Below are positions 62,389 to 64,000 of a stretch of DNA of 64,000 bases, piece after piece (positions within the stretch are counted from its first letter, which is position 1; each line of letters opens with the position of its first letter). Under the pieces are notes generated by a model that saw nothing but the letters and a program-made list of their open reading frames with translations, was not told the origin of the DNA and ran no database searches. This DNA is from an uncultured Acidimicrobiales bacterium (GTDB taxonomy: Bacteria > Actinomycetota > Acidimicrobiia > Acidimicrobiales > SHLQ01): NCBI GenBank assembly GCA_937922235.1, contig CAKZVC010000037.1, forward strand, positions 1 through 64,000, in the 5' to 3' direction. Made by a program: the position numbers and the translations under genes.

Positions 62389-62409
62389 TGATATATCAGT
62401 CGTGTATCA
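62389..62409 (+). promoter_or_regulatory. GntR-type operator/promoter element upstream of gntR
   Basis: TGATATATCA, GTC, GTGTATCA. TATCAT in the second block is the likely -10 and ends 6 bases before the GTG start of gntR, so the transcript is leaderless and the regulator probably represses itself. It may also act on the divergent oxidase. Confidence 0.78.
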
Positions 62410-62416
62410 TGGCGAC

Positions 62417-63100
62417 GTGAGCACGACCGAACTTCCCGGCACCGAACCTGAGTCCCTCGGCGAGCAGGCGTACATTGCGCTTCGTCAAAAGATCGTTCGA
62501 CTCGACTTTGCGCCCGGCGATGTGCTCCGCGAGAACGAACTCCAAGAATCACTCGGCCTCGGCCGAACGCCGATTCGAGAAGCACTCCTACGCCTCCAAC
62601 GCGAGCACTTCGTCACCGTCATTCCGCGCCGCGGCATGTTCGTCAGCGGAATCGAAGTCGAAGAACTGTCGATGCTGTTCGAAACCCGCGCCGTCCTCGA
62701 GCCGTACGCTGCCCGACTCGCCGCTCTTCGAGGAACCCCAGCGCAGTGGGACGATATGGAAGCCACCCTCGAGCAGACCGGAAATACAGGCCTCGACGAT
62801 GAAGCACAACTTGCGCTCGATCGCCGTTGCCACGAAATCATTTGGACTGCATCAGGTAATCGGTTTCTCCTCGACACGCTCGATATGCTCTATGCCCAAA
62901 GCGATCGGCTCTGGCACCTGTATCTGTCTGACGTTGCTGATATGCAACACGCCGTCGACGAACACCAAGCAATTCTCGCCGCACTCCGATCTGGCGATGG
63001 CGACACCGTAGCGACGCTCGTTGAGACCCACGTTCAGAGCTTCGACACCCAGATTCGAAACGTCGTTACCGCCCGCCTCACTGCGCCGCTGAACCAGTAG
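62417..63100 (+). CDS. GntR-family regulator, FadR-type (FCD domain)
   Basis: 227 aa. GntR winged helix at about 17-80 (ALRQKIVRLDFAPGDVLRENELQESLGLGRTPIREALLRLQREHFVTVIPRRGMFVS) and FCD ligand domain (~85-220) with family His residues (DRRCHEII, DEHQAIL, ETHVQSF), likely holding a metal and a carboxylate ligand. A GTG 15 bases downstream of the first in-frame GTG is chosen from the TATCAT box. The TGATATATCA element lies over its promoter and is repeated upstream of etfB and the dehydrogenase gene, so it is their probable regulator. Confidence 0.9.
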   Translation: MSTTELPGTEPESLGEQAYIALRQKIVRLDFAPGDVLRENELQESLGLGRTPIREALLRLQREHFVTVIPRRGMFVSGIEVEELSMLFETRAVLEPYAARLAALRGTPAQWDDMEATLEQTGNTGLDDEAQLALDRRCHEIIWTASGNRFLLDTLDMLYAQSDRLWHLYLSDVADMQHAVDEHQAILAALRSGDGDTVATLVETHVQSFDTQIRNVVTARLTAPLNQ

Positions 63101-63180
63101 CAACCACCACAACCAATCACGAGTGCGCAAGACTCGTCAGGAAGTGGGAACTCCGCAGATGATTGGGACGTACTAGTTAC

Positions 63181-63603
63181 ATGTTGCGAATTACGACCAT
63201 CCTTACACTGGCCCTCGCACTCCTCGCGACGTCGTGCGGCGGGGGCAGTGAAATCGACACCGTCAACGTCGATCCGACCAACGCCGAGGCGGCCGAAACC
63301 GTACTCACCGAGCCTGTCGGAGCGCCCACCATCGACTGCTCGACCTTCGAAGGACGCTGGGTCGGCACCGAAACACTCGGCTCGCCAGATGATGAGGGTG
63401 GCGTCTACACACCCGTACTTACGTTGAGCATGGACGGCGAATCTACGCTCGCCGAGTCGGACACGATCGAAGTATTCGAAAGCTACGGCTGCACCATCAC
63501 CGGCATCGAAGTGACCAACGGAGAGACCCGAGAGATCGCGAAGTTCATCAACGAAAACAGCCTGCAGATGGGCCAGGCAACCCTCACTCGCGACGGAAGC
63601 TAA
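63181..63603 (+). CDS. Small lipoprotein (140 aa)
   Basis: Lipoprotein signal (LRITTILTLALALLATSC, Cys then GGG). The mature part is acidic and beta-rich with a probable disulfide (IDCSTFEGRWVGTETLG, then SYGCTITGIEV). FEGRWVGTETL and the closing LTLSMDGESTLAE pattern resemble lipocalin-like small domains, but the call is loose. ATG 63181 is chosen; TACTAG lies 4 bases before it. Confidence 0.6.
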   Translation: MLRITTILTLALALLATSCGGGSEIDTVNVDPTNAEAAETVLTEPVGAPTIDCSTFEGRWVGTETLGSPDDEGGVYTPVLTLSMDGESTLAESDTIEVFESYGCTITGIEVTNGETREIAKFINENSLQMGQATLTRDGS

Positions 63604-63616
63604 CTCCTACGCCAAA

Positions 63617-63636
63617 GGTGGCATCAGGACGCCACC
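63617..63636. terminator. Short hairpin between convergent genes
   Basis: GGTGGC and GCCACC pair over 6 bp with an 8-base loop, 13 bases after the lipoprotein gene. No T-run; weak terminator candidate. Confidence 0.4.
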
Positions 63637-63646
63637 GCGATGACGG

Positions 63647-64000
63647 TTAGCCGAAGACGCGACTGGTCAGCGGGTTGTTCCCTGCGACCTCGCCGCTGAG
63701 CCGTAGTGGACGCAGCCGGACGTACGCCCACTTCTCGAAAAACGGGGAATGATCGTTCGCGGTGACAGCGCCGCGATGTCCGCCTTCGCCGTACGCAGCT
63801 GGCTCTGTCGTCGCACGATCCATCTCTGTCTCAAGTGGCGCAGTGGCGTTACCAAAGCCGCTTCGATGGTTATAGACCGCATCGACCATCTCTGCCGCCG
63901 ACTGCCACATCGTCACCGAGCCAAAGGCCGGTGCGCCAACATAGGTCGACCCCCACTTCAACGCATTCGACATCATCATGGTGCCACTTGCTTCAGCAGT
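63647..64000 (-). CDS. C-terminal part of a spheroidene-monooxygenase-like (CrtA-like) protein (5' end outside window)
   Basis: The frame stays open to the window edge, so only the last ~117 residues are seen. KWGSTYVGAPAFGSVTMWQSAAEMVDAVYNHRSGF and the later PFFEKWAYVRLRPLRLSGEVAGNNPL resemble the C-terminus of CrtA-like proteins (Trp/Ser block then FF-x-E and a basic loop). CrtA is a carotenoid oxygenase; other family members have unknown roles. Family call moderate because the fragment is short. Confidence 0.45.
   Translation of the reverse strand, partial: TAEASGTMMMSNALKWGSTYVGAPAFGSVTMWQSAAEMVDAVYNHRSGFGNATAPLETEMDRATTEPAAYGEGGHRGAVTANDHSPFFEKWAYVRLRPLRLSGEVAGNNPLTSRVFG

Overview
The window is GC-rich, densely coded bacterial DNA. 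Several features suggest an actinobacterium, probably a marine member of the Acidimicrobiia: two F420-type luciferase-like oxidoreductases, a SARP-type regulator, DivIVA-type motifs, and many -10 boxes only 4-8 bases upstream of the start codon (leaderless mRNAs). This placement is inferred from gene content, not from a database search. I saw no rRNA or tRNA gene, no insertion sequence and no CRISPR array.

Layout. 1-16 kb is mostly housekeeping and small enzymes: the 3' part of proS, an IclR regulator, two F420-type oxidoreductases, a rhomboid protease, a VOC protein, a large GGDEF-EAL receptor, an orphan GyrB-like ATPase domain, a secreted protein with three CBM60-like modules, DUF1499, DUF1569 and DivIVA-like small proteins, and an Hsp90-family chaperone coupled to a helical-repeat partner. 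17-25 kb carries a TetR regulator and then a compact unit: an ECF sigma factor with a coupled partner gene, a TPR-CHAT caspase-like protease, and a divergent subtilase with nine ASFAH repeats and a CGCGCGC stretch, followed by a lipoprotein. 25-30 kb has an astacin-like metalloprotease with RTX-type repeats, a DacB-type carboxypeptidase, a 2H phosphoesterase and a PH-domain protein. 30.3-34.9 kb is a three-gene unit (PD-(D/E)XK-like protein, P-loop ATPase, membrane protein) that looks more AT-rich than its surroundings and resembles a defence or conflict module. 34.9-40.2 kb holds etfBA, an RTX-repeat protein and an OafA-like acyltransferase.

40.3-51.7 kb is the best candidate for an undescribed system. 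Ten tightly packed genes lie on one strand: a SARP regulator, a cytoplasmic subtilase, three large proteins I cannot assign, four small genes or modules chained by ATGA overlaps (one encodes only 54 aa), a permuted papain-like peptidase, and a GH24-lysozyme-like/DUF2272 fusion whose lysozyme active site is degenerate. None of the products has an obvious signal peptide.

51.8-64 kb contains a CobW-type GTPase, membrane proteins, a dimethylglycine/sarcosine dehydrogenase-like flavoprotein, two tandem serine-hydrolase lipoproteins, an aldo/keto reductase facing an alditol-oxidase-like flavoenzyme, a GntR/FCD regulator and the 3' end of a CrtA-like gene. Upstream of etfB, the dehydrogenase gene and gntR there is the same composite element (TGATATATCA, three bases, GT(G/C)TATCA). 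It ties the three loci into one likely regulon in which ETF accepts electrons from the dehydrogenase under GntR control.
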